Part shown: piece after piece, positions 8,314 through 16,570 of the stretch
How the letters are laid out: every line of letters starts with the position of its first letter
Numbering within the stretch: position 1 is the stretch's first letter
Source of the DNA: Alphaproteobacteria bacterium
GTDB lineage: Bacteria; Pseudomonadota; Alphaproteobacteria; Rhizobiales; Aestuariivirgaceae
Direction of reading: 5' to 3'
Length of the DNA: 32,473 nt
Assembly: GCA_020441605.1 (NCBI GenBank)
Contig: JAGRLX010000175.1
Span: 1 to 32,473, forward strand
Notes under the pieces: generated by a model
Told to the model about the DNA's origin: nothing
The model's input: only the letters and a program-made list of their open reading frames with translations
The model's database searches: none
Position numbers and translations under genes: made by a program

Positions 8314-9260
8314 TGCTCGGTCGAACGGCAGCTTCCCTCTACTGGATGTCCCGCTACATGGAGCGGGCGGAAAACATGGCCCGCCTGCTCGAAGTCGCCT
8401 ACAGGATTTCGCTGATGCCTGGCGCCGTCGAGGGGCACAGAGATGAGTGGCGCTCGACCTTGAAAAGTGCTGCCTGCGATCACGCCTTCGACCAGCACCA
8501 TAGCGAGGTGACTTCGGCCAATGTCATCGACTTCCTGATCTTCGACGAGCGCAATGGATCGAGCATCAAGTCCTGTGTGCGTGCTGCCCGCAACAACGGC
8601 CGGGCCGTGCGCACTGCCCTTACGCGCGACGTCTGGGAAAGCATCAACTCGACCTGGAACGAGTTGGCCCAGGTGAAGGCCGAAAGCCTTTCGGCCGATC
8701 GCCTGCCCGAGTTCCTGCAGTGGATCAAGCAGCGCATCATGTCGTTCCGGGGTGCGTTGCTTGGCACCATGCTTCGCAACGGATCATATTACTTCAGTCA
8801 ACTGGGCAATTTCATCGAGCGCGCCGACAACACCGCGCGGATTCTGGATGTCAAGTATTTCATACTGCTGCCCAAGCCGTCCGACGTCGGTAGCGACCTC
8901 GACATGCAACAGTGGGCGCAGATTCTGCGGTCGGTTTCGGCACACCGTTCGTACCGCTGGTTTTATCGGAACAGCAGTTATCAGCCCTGGCTGGTTTCTG
9001 AGTTTCTCATTTTCAAAGAGGAAATGCCGCGCTCGCTGGTGTTCAGCTACCAGTGGATCAACCTGGCGCTGGGCGGGTTGCAGTCGCTGTACCAGAAGCG
9101 CTATCCGTGCCACGAGCAGGCTTTCGAGACCTACCAGAAACTCAAGTCAGGCAACATGGACGAGATCTTGCAGTTCGGCCTCCATGAATTCCTTCAGGAC
9201 TTCATGGCAGGAAACAACGACCTTTCGGTCATGATCGCCAAGACCTACAATTTCCCCTGA
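8313..9260 (+). CDS. alpha-E domain protein (COG2307 type)
   Basis: This 315-residue, mostly helical protein starts MLGRTAASLYWMSRYMERAENMARLLEV, the standard opening of alpha-E domain proteins. The Arg/Glu-rich pattern repeats in the second half near FIERADNTARILDVKY, as expected for the internal duplication of the family. No catalytic activity is established; it almost always accompanies the permuted ATP-grasp gene and a transglutaminase-like protease. I chose the ATG at 8313, which overlaps the preceding stop by one base; an in-frame ATG at 8295 lies inside the ATP-grasp gene. Only 4 bases separate it from the next gene. Confidence 0.93.
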   Translation: MLGRTAASLYWMSRYMERAENMARLLEVAYRISLMPGAVEGHRDEWRSTLKSAACDHAFDQHHSEVTSANVIDFLIFDERNGSSIKSCVRAARNNGRAVRTALTRDVWESINSTWNELAQVKAESLSADRLPEFLQWIKQRIMSFRGALLGTMLRNGSYYFSQLGNFIERADNTARILDVKYFILLPKPSDVGSDLDMQQWAQILRSVSAHRSYRWFYRNSSYQPWLVSEFLIFKEEMPRSLVFSYQWINLALGGLQSLYQKRYPCHEQAFETYQKLKSGNMDEILQFGLHEFLQDFMAGNNDLSVMIAKTYNFP

Positions 9261-9264
9261 CACC

Positions 9265-10068
9265 ATGCGCATCACAGTCCGCCACGAAACCCGATATGAT
9301 TACGACAGCGAGTTGAGCTATGCAGTGCAGCGTCTTTGTCTCACGCCTGCTTCGTTCGAGTCGCAGAAGGTATCATCCTGGCGAATTTCGGCACCGGGAA
9401 TCGAGAGCGCGCTGAATTATCTCGACGGATTTGGCAATCGCATTCACCTGATCACCTATGGCGCTTCTGACAGCCCGATTTCGATCGTCGCGGAAGGAAC
9501 GGTGGACGTCACGGATTCGGCGGGAATCATCAGGCGGCTGCCATCGGCGGTGCCTGACGCCGTATTCCTGCGCCAGACGGGGGCGACAATGCCAAACGAA
9601 CCCATGGCTGCGATGGCGCAGGACGTGCCGGCCACATCGCCACTGGATCGGATGCACGCCCTCATGGCTGAAATTCACCGACATGTGGAATACGAGATTG
9701 GCGCCACCCACGCCCATACGACGGGCGCCGAGGCCTTTGTGGAAGGCAAAGGAGTTTGTCAGGACCACGCCCACATCATGATTGGCTTGGCCAGATACTG
9801 GGGCATTCCGGCCCGCTACGTCACGGGCTATCTGGTAACCGGCGACGACACCTCGTCCACGGCAGCCCATGCCTGGGCCGAAGTCCTCATTCCCAATCTC
9901 GGCTGGGTTGGCTTCGATGCCGCCAACTGCAAGTGCCCGACCGACCATTACGTGCGGGTCGCTTCCGGCATCGACGCCGGCGCCGTAACGCCTGTGAGGG
10001 GGTCCAGGCGCGGCGGTACGGGGGAGCGCATGAAGGTTGAAGTCCGGGTCGAGATCGCCCAACAATAG
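9265..10068 (+). CDS. transglutaminase-like cysteine protease (COG1305 type)
   Basis: The 267-residue protein has the bacterial transglutaminase N-terminal region (MRITVRHETRYDYD, about 1-85) and then the transglutaminase core. The papain-like catalytic triad is complete: Cys165 in GKGVCQDHAH, His202 in AAHAWAEV and Asp218 in GFDAANCKC. No signal peptide is seen, so it should act in the cytoplasm. In this gene set it is thought to be a peptidase or amide hydrolase acting on products of the ATP-grasp enzyme; that role is prediction. It is the third gene of the cluster and lies 26 bases before the Anbu gene. Confidence 0.93.
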   Translation: MRITVRHETRYDYDSELSYAVQRLCLTPASFESQKVSSWRISAPGIESALNYLDGFGNRIHLITYGASDSPISIVAEGTVDVTDSAGIIRRLPSAVPDAVFLRQTGATMPNEPMAAMAQDVPATSPLDRMHALMAEIHRHVEYEIGATHAHTTGAEAFVEGKGVCQDHAHIMIGLARYWGIPARYVTGYLVTGDDTSSTAAHAWAEVLIPNLGWVGFDAANCKCPTDHYVRVASGIDAGAVTPVRGSRRGGTGERMKVEVRVEIAQQ

Positions 10069-10094
10069 CAACTGTACAGATTCCGGATTCCTCC

Positions 10095-10829
10095 ATGACA
10101 TATTGCGTCGGACTTCTACTCGATGACGGCCTGGTTATGGCGGCGGATACGCGCACCAACGCCGGTGTCGACAATGTCGGAAAATTCAGGAAGCTGCATA
10201 CGTGGTCGAAACCGGGAGATCGGGTCTTCGTGCTGCTGACAGCCGGAAACCTGGCGGTGACGCAAGCGGTCGTTAGCATCTTGAGCGAAGGCCTGAGCGC
10301 CAGGAAGTCAAAGAATGCCACCAGCCTGGCAGCGGTCAGGACCATGTTCCAGGCAGCGCGCGTGATAGGCCAGGCGGTGCGCGACGTGAAGCGGATCGAT
10401 GGCGAGGCATTGGCCGCGGGAAGTGACGCGTTTTCGGCGAGCTTCATCTTCGGGGGGCAGATTGGCCAGGAAAGGCCGCGTCTCTTCCAGATCTACGCGG
10501 CCGGGAACTTCATTGAGGCAACACCCGACACGCCATTCTTCCAGATCGGCGAACACAAATACGGCAAGCCCATCCTCGATCGTGTTGCGCACAACGACAT
10601 GGCGCTGGGCGATGCAGCGAAAATGGTGCTCTTGTCCTTCGACTCGACCATTCGTTCCAATCTGAGCGTCGGACTGCCCATCGACATGCTGACCTACGAA
10701 ACCGGCAGCCTCAGGCTCGAACACACCAAGCGTATCGGGCCGGAAGATCCCTATTTCACCATGCTGTCCACTGAGTGGTCCAAGGCCCTGCGAGCCGCGT
10801 TCGCGAATATCGAGCCTTTCGACATCTGA
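10095..10829 (+). CDS. anbu: Anbu, bacterial proteasome-like Ntn peptidase (BPH)
   Basis: Anbu is an Ntn-hydrolase related to proteasome beta-subunits and HslV. The 244-residue product starts MTYCVGL, so removal of Met would expose Thr as the N-terminal nucleophile. Asp18 (AADTRTNAG) and Lys33 (KFRKLH) match the conserved Asp17 and a Lys at 32/33 of proteasomes when counted from that Thr. Length and the C-terminal segment fit the Anbu family (COG3484) rather than HslV, and no HslU-type ATPase gene is nearby. It is the last gene of the ATP-grasp/alpha-E/transglutaminase cluster. The substrate is unknown for the family as far as I know. Confidence 0.95.
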   Translation: MTYCVGLLLDDGLVMAADTRTNAGVDNVGKFRKLHTWSKPGDRVFVLLTAGNLAVTQAVVSILSEGLSARKSKNATSLAAVRTMFQAARVIGQAVRDVKRIDGEALAAGSDAFSASFIFGGQIGQERPRLFQIYAAGNFIEATPDTPFFQIGEHKYGKPILDRVAHNDMALGDAAKMVLLSFDSTIRSNLSVGLPIDMLTYETGSLRLEHTKRIGPEDPYFTMLSTEWSKALRAAFANIEPFDI

Positions 10830-10852
10830 CAAGCGCATCAGGCAATCCGCGA

Positions 10853-10878
10853 GTTCCTTGGCCGGCGGATCCAGGAAC
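10853..10878 (+). terminator. possible hairpin after the Anbu gene
   Basis: GTTCCTTGG at 10853-10861 can pair with CCAGGAAC at 10871-10878, giving an 8-bp stem with one bulged T and a 9-base loop. It lies 23 bases after the Anbu stop, but no clear T-run follows, so it is at best a weak terminator or a processing hairpin. Confidence 0.3.
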
Positions 10879-10887
10879 ATTCTTCAA

Positions 10888-10916
10888 TTGGATGTTTATC
10901 CAAAATCCTGTATTTC
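10888..10916 (+). promoter_or_regulatory. putative TetR operator and promoter of the monooxygenase operon
   Basis: TTGGAT-GTTT-ATCCAA at 10888-10903 is a perfect 6-4-6 inverted repeat. The same half-sites and spacing recur at the binding-protein promoter (21718-21733) and the desaturase promoter (22732-22747). The left arm TTGGAT can also serve as a -35 with TATTTC at 10911-10916 as -10, 17 bases apart, so a bound repressor would block it. The dyad is seen directly; the promoter match is modest, and the link to the TetR protein at 14925-15533 is inferred. Confidence 0.55.
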
Positions 10917-10949
10917 AAACCAGACATCGAAACGTAGAAGGTGACGCAT

Positions 10950-12563
10950 GTGAGCAGGCTTGATATGGCCATCGTGGGTGCAGGCTTCGCCGGCATGTAT
11001 ATGCTGCTGCGCTGCCAGCGCCTGGGACTGAGCGCCCAAGTCATCGAGGCCGGAAGCGGCGTCGGGGGAACGTGGTACTGGAACAGATATCCGGGTGCGC
11101 GCTGCGATGTGGAGAGCCTTAGTTATTCATATTCCTTCTCCGACGACCTTCAGCAGGAATGGACCTGGAGCCATCGCTATGCGACCCAGCCTGAGATCCT
11201 CCGCTATGCCAATCACGTGGCTGATCGCTTCGATCTACGGAAAGACATCCGCTTCAACACAAAGGTGACGGCCGCCAGGTTCGACGAAAGCGCTGGCTGC
11301 TGGACGGTCACGCTCGATACGGGACAAGAATTCGCGGCAAGATTCCTGGTCATGGCGACGGGATGCCTTTCGGTACCGAAGGTCCCGGATCTGCCCGGCC
11401 TCGAGAACTTTCACGGTGCGCTGTTCCACACCGCCAAGTGGCCGGCTGACGGGGTCGAATTTTCCAACCGCTCGGTAGGCCTGATCGGCACCGGTTCGTC
11501 AGGCATTCAGTCGATCCCGATCATCGCGAGGCAAGCCAAGCATCTTACCGTCTTTCAGCGCAGTGCCAATTTCTCGATCCCGGCTTGGAATGGACCGATC
11601 CCAGAGGACGAAATGCGCGACGTCAAGGCGCGCTACAACGAGTTGCGTCGGAAGTCGCGAGCGTCCTACGCCGGCGACTATGCGGACGAGGCCTATGTGA
11701 CAATACTCAATCTTCCGCCGGAGGAACGCGAAGCGCAATTCGAGAAGCGCTGGCGCGAAGGCGGCTTCAACTTTCAATATGCGTTCAGCGACATCATGGT
11801 CTCGGAAGAGGCCAACCAACTTGCTGCAGACTTCGTGCGCCACAAGATCCGGTCGATCGTCAAGGACCACAGGACAGCAGAGTTGCTATGCCCGAATGAT
11901 CATCCGATCGGTTCCAAGCGGCTGTGCGTCGATACCGGCTACTATGAAACCTACAATCGGCCAAACGTCACGCTTGCCGACATCCGCAACGATCCGATCG
12001 TGACGTTCACGGCACACGGCCTGCGCACCCGAGAGGCCGAATATCGCTTCGATACCCTGGTTCTTGCAACCGGCTTCGACGCGATGACCGGGGCTCTTGG
12101 CAAGATCGACATCCGTGGACGTAACGATTTACCGCTCCAGCAGGCCTGGCGCGATGGTCCGGTCAGCTATCTTGGTCTTGCCGTTGCCGGATTTCCCAAT
12201 CTCTTCATCATCACTGGTCCCGGCAGCCCCTCGGTATTTGCCAACATGGTGCTGGCCATCGAGCAGCATGTGGAATGGCTGAGCGATCTCCTGGACTACG
12301 CAAGCCGCAGCGGGATCGAAATGGTCGAGGCAGAGCTGCCCGCGCAGGAGGAATGGGTCAGGCATGTCGCCGAGAGTGCCGACAAGACTCTGTTTCCTCG
12401 CGCCAACTCCTGGTATGTCGGCGCCAATGTTCCGGGCAAGCCGCGCGTGTTCATGCCCTTCGCCGATGGATTTTGCGTCTACGAAGAGATCTGCAAGGAT
12501 ATCGCGGGACGAAACTATGCGGGGTTCACCATGACCCGCAGCACAGGGGCGATGCGGACATGA
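10950..12563 (+). CDS. flavin-dependent monooxygenase, Baeyer-Villiger type (cyclohexanone monooxygenase family)
   Basis: The 537-residue enzyme has the FAD Rossmann motif GAGFAG (10-15), the Baeyer-Villiger fingerprint FHGALFHTAKWP (154-165) and the NADPH-binding motif GTGSSG (180-185). Such enzymes insert oxygen next to a carbonyl to make esters or lactones, or oxidise N or S atoms. The GTG at 10950 is chosen because AGAAGGTGA ends 5 bases before it; GTG 10941 and ATG 10965 are alternatives. Its stop overlaps the start of the metallo-hydrolase gene (ATGA), so an ester or lactone made here could be hydrolysed by its partner. The substrate cannot be read from the sequence. Confidence 0.9.
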   Translation: MSRLDMAIVGAGFAGMYMLLRCQRLGLSAQVIEAGSGVGGTWYWNRYPGARCDVESLSYSYSFSDDLQQEWTWSHRYATQPEILRYANHVADRFDLRKDIRFNTKVTAARFDESAGCWTVTLDTGQEFAARFLVMATGCLSVPKVPDLPGLENFHGALFHTAKWPADGVEFSNRSVGLIGTGSSGIQSIPIIARQAKHLTVFQRSANFSIPAWNGPIPEDEMRDVKARYNELRRKSRASYAGDYADEAYVTILNLPPEEREAQFEKRWREGGFNFQYAFSDIMVSEEANQLAADFVRHKIRSIVKDHRTAELLCPNDHPIGSKRLCVDTGYYETYNRPNVTLADIRNDPIVTFTAHGLRTREAEYRFDTLVLATGFDAMTGALGKIDIRGRNDLPLQQAWRDGPVSYLGLAVAGFPNLFIITGPGSPSVFANMVLAIEQHVEWLSDLLDYASRSGIEMVEAELPAQEEWVRHVAESADKTLFPRANSWYVGANVPGKPRVFMPFADGFCVYEEICKDIAGRNYAGFTMTRSTGAMRT

Positions 12564-13333
12564 AAGCTCTCCCCGTTGCCGACACCTGGTATGAAATTGC
12601 CGACATGGGTAATGGCATAAGCCATATTCTCGAGACTCACGTCGCCCCCTGGATGAGGTGCAACATCTGGCTGATCCGCGGCCGCGACCGCGATCTGCTG
12701 ATCGATAGCGGAATGGGCTTGCGTCCGCTCAAGGCTGAAGTCGCCCAACTGCGCGCCAGGCCGGTTGCGGCAATCTGCAGCCACTGCCACTTCGATCATA
12801 TCGGCTGCAGCCATGAATTCGATGTGAGATTGGGACACCGCGAAGAAGCCGATATTCTCGCAGATCCCGATCTCGACCGGACCTGTGCGAGCAGTTGGAT
12901 CGACGCCCAACTGCTGACCGCACTGCCCCATGCCGGTTACGATCTCAAGAATTATCGGCTCACGCCGGCCCCACTCACCGGATATCTCGATGAAGGCGAC
13001 GTCATCGACATCGGGGACAGGGCCTTCCAGATTCTGCACGTGCCGGGTCATTCTCCCGGCTCCATTGCGCTTTATGAAAAGGCGTCACGAACGCTGTTCA
13101 GTGGCGATCTCATCTATGACGGGGAGCTCATCGACACGGCTTGGCATTCGAATGCCGACGTCTATCTTACCTCGCTCGAAAGGCTTCGCGAATTGCCAAT
13201 CGACGTTGTTCATGCGGGCCATGGTGACTCATTCGGGCGCAGCAGGCTTCTCGAACTGATTAACTCCTATATGCGCGGCGGCCAGCGCATGACCGATCTT
13301 GCGGCCTGGCTCGCCGAACAGGGCAATCCATGA
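12560..13333 (+). CDS. metallo-beta-lactamase-fold hydrolase
   Basis: The 257-residue protein carries the full MBL zinc set: H75-x-H77-x-D79-H80 in SHCHFDHIG, H164 in VPGHSPGS, D183 in FSGDLIYDG and H221 in HAGHGDS. Length and motif order fit glyoxalase-II/lactonase-like hydrolases more than true beta-lactamases, and there is no signal peptide. The frame is open upstream to 12275, but the ATG at 12560 overlaps the monooxygenase stop by 4 bases and gives the family N-terminus. By position it may hydrolyse the ester, lactone or thioester produced in this pathway. Its own stop overlaps the next start by 4 bases. Confidence 0.88.
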   Translation: MKALPVADTWYEIADMGNGISHILETHVAPWMRCNIWLIRGRDRDLLIDSGMGLRPLKAEVAQLRARPVAAICSHCHFDHIGCSHEFDVRLGHREEADILADPDLDRTCASSWIDAQLLTALPHAGYDLKNYRLTPAPLTGYLDEGDVIDIGDRAFQILHVPGHSPGSIALYEKASRTLFSGDLIYDGELIDTAWHSNADVYLTSLERLRELPIDVVHAGHGDSFGRSRLLELINSYMRGGQRMTDLAAWLAEQGNP

Positions 13334-14898
13334 TGCCGGCGCACACCATGATTCATGTCCGCGACCTCGATGGAGCGATCGAGTTCTATGTCAAAGCTTT
13401 CGGGCTCGAGGTAGTCGAACGGCATGCTTGTGATGGCGCGAGACTCGTCTACCTCTGCGCAGCGGATTCAGACTACGAGCTGGAGCTGGTCTGCCCCGCC
13501 CACTGGACCTTCGCCGACAGCCCCGAACCAGGGCGCACCCACATTGCCTTCGCTGTCAAGAATCTCGAGGCAGAGCACAGGAGGCTTTCCGCCCTCGACT
13601 TGGAACCTGGTACCATCACCGCCTACCACGCCAACGGCATCTTCCAGACCCGCTATTTCTATCTGAACGATCCCGAGGGCAATCAGATCGAAGTGCTCGA
13701 GTCGCGGGGGCGCTACGGCTCAAGAGGAGAGGCCATGCCGAATATCATGCGCGACCTGCCGGGCACCGGATTCACCAACGATGCCGCCCAAAGCTACACA
13801 CCGGATGCCGCCTTTTATTTCGATCAGTCGCTCTACCAGGGCGAACTCGCCGCGATCTTTCACAGGAACTGGCTTTATTTCTGCCATCAGTCACAGATCC
13901 CACGGCCCGGCGACTATGTCGCGGCAGACATTGCCGGCCAATCGATCTACGTGATCCGGGACAAGTCAGGCGCCGTTTATGGCTTCTTCAATGTCTGCCA
14001 ACACCGTGCCCACCAGTTGCTTACGCCCGGCAGCGGCAATATTCGGAACACGATCCGTTGTCCTTATCACTCATGGACCTATGATCTGGATGGCAGCCTG
14101 CGGGGCGCCCCCAAATGCGAGGAGGTTACCGGGTTCAGGCGTGAGGATGTGCGGCTGCGGCCCATCGGCGTCGAGATCATCGGCGGCTTTATTTTCGTCA
14201 ACATTGATCCTGGCGCAGAGCCGCTCAGCCTCGCTGTTCCCCATTTCGCCGCGAAGCTACTCGCCATGTGTCCGGAAGCCGAGCGCCTGCAGCTCGTGAA
14301 GCGCCAGGATTTCAATATCAAAGCGAACTGGAAGGTGGTCGTCGAAAACTTCCTCGAAAACTATCACAGTTTCTACTCGGGCCCGGCCCATCGGCAACTG
14401 TCCGACGTGATCGACCAGGACAGCTACCGGTGGTCGATCGACGGTAAGGTCATCGAGTTCCTCGGCAAGGGCGGCACCGCCGAAAGCCTGCCCTACGCAT
14501 TCCATGCTGAACGGCGCTTCACTGGACGAGAGGACGGATTCCAGATTGTCTTTCTGTGGCCCAACATGGCGTTCATCATCATTCCAGGGGCGAGCATGCT
14601 TCTGGTGTTCCTGATGAATCCGGATGGTGCCGAGGGGACCGCGGAACCCCTGCTCTATTTCGGCCTGGACAGCGACTTGGATCACGGCACGGTGGCAGCA
14701 GTCGACTGGTTCAACAACATTCTCGGTCCGGAGGATGTCGAATTGGTCGAGAGCGTGCAGCGCGGGCTGCATTCGCTGGGCTACACCCGCGGCAGGCTCA
14801 TGGTCGATCCCGGCAAGAAGGAGGCATGGAGCGAACATTTCCTGCACCACTTCAACAGCCTCAACATCGCCGCGGTGAAACAGGCAAAGTCCGGTTAG
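13330..14898 (+). CDS. fusion: glyoxalase/VOC domain plus Rieske oxygenase alpha subunit (CntA/GbcA-like)
   Basis: One open frame of 522 residues joins two enzymes. Residues 1 to about 128 form a VOC domain with likely glyoxalase-I metal ligands H5, E52, H71 and E121. Residues 136-522 form a Rieske oxygenase: the [2Fe-2S] motif is C223-x-H225-x18-C244-x2-H247, and the mononuclear iron site is in NWKVVVEN with H346 and H354, with D469 the probable third ligand. The CQHRAHQLL and CPYHSWTYDLDG segments recall carnitine and glycine-betaine monooxygenases. An in-frame ATG at 13735 (Met136) has AGGAG five bases upstream, so a free Rieske protein may also be made. No partner reductase is present in the window. 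Confidence 0.88.
   Translation: MMPAHTMIHVRDLDGAIEFYVKAFGLEVVERHACDGARLVYLCAADSDYELELVCPAHWTFADSPEPGRTHIAFAVKNLEAEHRRLSALDLEPGTITAYHANGIFQTRYFYLNDPEGNQIEVLESRGRYGSRGEAMPNIMRDLPGTGFTNDAAQSYTPDAAFYFDQSLYQGELAAIFHRNWLYFCHQSQIPRPGDYVAADIAGQSIYVIRDKSGAVYGFFNVCQHRAHQLLTPGSGNIRNTIRCPYHSWTYDLDGSLRGAPKCEEVTGFRREDVRLRPIGVEIIGGFIFVNIDPGAEPLSLAVPHFAAKLLAMCPEAERLQLVKRQDFNIKANWKVVVENFLENYHSFYSGPAHRQLSDVIDQDSYRWSIDGKVIEFLGKGGTAESLPYAFHAERRFTGREDGFQIVFLWPNMAFIIIPGASMLLVFLMNPDGAEGTAEPLLYFGLDSDLDHGTVAAVDWFNNILGPEDVELVESVQRGLHSLGYTRGRLMVDPGKKEAWSEHFLHHFNSLNIAAVKQAKSG
13725..13737 (+). promoter_or_regulatory. internal ribosome-binding site and ATG before the Rieske domain
   Basis: AGGAG at 13725-13729 lies five bases before an in-frame ATG at 13735-13737, exactly at the domain boundary of the VOC-Rieske fusion. 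It is a stronger site than the one at the fusion's own start. It suggests either a formerly separate gene whose upstream stop was lost, or dual translation products. Confidence 0.55.
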
Positions 14899-14924
14899 CG
14901 ACATCAGACCTGGCCAGGCAGCGG

Positions 14925-15533
14925 TCAGTCGCGAAGTCCGTCTTGCCCGGCCTCAACCAATTGACCGTCGACGAACGCTTCGATGTGGGCGATGGCGGCG
15001 GCCGCATCCATATCATCCTTCGATTTGGCGTGGCGCAGCCACAAGCCGTCAATCAGGGTAGCGATGCTGGTGGTAATCTCGCGCACTCTGGAGTCATCGG
15101 TCAGTTGCGCAAGAGCATGGCGCAGATTGCTCGATAGCCTGCGGTCAACAGCGTTCTGCAACCGCTCGAAGTCGGGTTGGCGCCCGATCGCTGCGTAGTA
15201 GCTTACCCAGGCTCGCGCGACCTCATGGGTAAAGAGCGCGGGAGGAAAATTGCCCGAGATAACGGCACTCACCCGTTCACGTGGCGTCCTGGCCTGGCGC
15301 AGCCGGCGGGCCGTGTCCTGCATGATGAGGAAATTGGCCTTGCGCACAACGGCGCTGAGCAACTCGTCCTTCGACTTGAAGTAATAGTTGACGATGCCAT
15401 GAGACATGCCGGCGCGTTCACCTATGCGTGCCATCGTCATGCCGTGCAGGCCATGTTCGAGGAAGGTCAGGTAGGCGGCCTCTACCAGGTCCTTGCGGCG
15501 AATCTTCTCGATGCTGGTCCGAACTGTGCGCAT
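14925..15533 (-). CDS. TetR-family repressor, BetI-like
   Basis: The 202-residue protein has an N-terminal TetR helix-turn-helix (about 10-58; MTMARIGERAGMSHGIVNYYFKSKDELL) that closely resembles BetI, the repressor of choline-to-betaine genes. The C-terminal part has the BetI-like helices ending in LIDGLWLRHA. It is the last gene of the minus-strand transporter operon, 38 bases after the oxidoreductase gene, and converges on the Rieske gene. Two facing operons and the desaturase gene share a 16-bp dyad at their promoters, a size typical for TetR dimers, so this protein is the best candidate to bind them, including its own operon's promoter. The ligand is probably the pathway's substrate or intermediate. 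Confidence 0.9.
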   Translation of the reverse strand: MRTVRTSIEKIRRKDLVEAAYLTFLEHGLHGMTMARIGERAGMSHGIVNYYFKSKDELLSAVVRKANFLIMQDTARRLRQARTPRERVSAVISGNFPPALFTHEVARAWVSYYAAIGRQPDFERLQNAVDRRLSSNLRHALAQLTDDSRVREITTSIATLIDGLWLRHAKSKDDMDAAAAIAHIEAFVDGQLVEAGQDGLRD

Positions 15534-15571
15534 GGGGGGTGAAATGACGAGCTCTCCCTTGATGGTCCGTG

Positions 15572-16570
15572 TCAGGCAATCCTCAACGTCACCTTGCCCG
15601 TTGCCTTGCCACTTTCAAGATGGGTGTGAGCCCTTGCAGCTTCGGCGAGCGGGAAGCATTCGTCCAGACGGATGCGGAGCTGGCCCGCTGCAACGAGGGC
15701 CAGGGCTTCGCGGACAATCTCGGCCTGTTCCTTCAGCCGATTCTCTAGGCCCTTCCACATGGGACTCAACATCATGACATTGTGGATGGTGAGGTTGAGG
15801 TTGTAGGCATTAAGATCACTATCATCGGCGGCAACGCCCATCAGCGTTACCACGCGGCCATAGGGCGCCATGGCCCGATAGGTTTTCTGCATGACATCGG
15901 CCCCGGCATTGTCAAAAGCCACCTGCAAGCCACCTGACCATCGGTGCGCCTCCCCGGCAAAATCGGCCTCGCGATAGTTGATTGCCAACTCGGCGCCGAG
16001 TCCATTCACGATCCGCGCCTTTTCATCAGAACTTACAGTCGTGGCAACACGTGCGCCGCGCAGTGCGGCCAGTTGAATCGCCACATGCCCGGTACCTCCG
16101 GCGCCGCCATGAATCAGAACATGCTCGCCGGCACCGACGGCGGCGCGCTGGTAGAGCGATTCCCAGCACGTGATGGCAACAAGAGGCAAAGCGGCTGCGG
16201 TGAGATCATCGACCACGTCCGGCACTTTTGCCAATTGCCAGTCGGGCACCACGGCGGACTCGGCATAAGTGCCGAATTCGCCGCCAATGCCGCCGTTGCA
16301 GAAGCAGACCCTGTCGCCGGGCTTCACCGAGGATACGGCGGAGCCCACCGCCTTCACCACGCCCATGCCATCATGGCCAAGCACCAGTGGATGATTGCCG
16401 GAGATGTAGCCACCCAACTGGCGGAAGAACAGATCGGCGGGATTGAGAGCCGCAGCCCTCAGGTCCACCAGCACATCGGATGGTCCCCGCGGCCAGCCCA
16501 GCGCAACGTCCTGCAACTGGAGTACGTCCGGGCCGCCCAGGCCCGTGGCAACCATGGCTTTAATCTTCAT
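15572..16570 (-). CDS. NADPH:quinone-oxidoreductase-like enzyme (MDR superfamily, zinc-free)
   Basis: The 332-residue protein is a medium-chain dehydrogenase/reductase. It shows the N-terminal GroES-like domain with LGHDGMGVVKAVGS (64-77) and a nucleotide-binding GGAGGTG motif (155-161). The Cys cluster of the structural zinc is absent, which places it with quinone oxidoreductases/enoyl reductases rather than zinc alcohol dehydrogenases. The frame extends upstream to 16699 inside the permease gene, but the ATG at 16570 overlaps the permease stop (ATGA) and gives the correct N-terminus. Within the operon it could reduce an unsaturated carbonyl intermediate; that is inference from position. Confidence 0.87.
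   Translation of the reverse strand: MKIKAMVATGLGGPDVLQLQDVALGWPRGPSDVLVDLRAAALNPADLFFRQLGGYISGNHPLVLGHDGMGVVKAVGSAVSSVKPGDRVCFCNGGIGGEFGTYAESAVVPDWQLAKVPDVVDDLTAAALPLVAITCWESLYQRAAVGAGEHVLIHGGAGGTGHVAIQLAALRGARVATTVSSDEKARIVNGLGAELAINYREADFAGEAHRWSGGLQVAFDNAGADVMQKTYRAMAPYGRVVTLMGVAADDSDLNAYNLNLTIHNVMMLSPMWKGLENRLKEQAEIVREALALVAAGQLRIRLDECFPLAEAARAHTHLESGKATGKVTLRIA

Noticed and set aside
5628..10900. Second copy of the tRNA-Thr 3' end as the far attachment site
   Set aside because: I looked by eye for the last bases of the tRNA gene downstream and did not find a repeat; a computed search is needed for certainty.
14899..14924. CCTGGCCAGG palindrome between the Rieske and TetR genes as a bidirectional terminator
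   Set aside because: The stem has no loop of its own and no T-run on either side.
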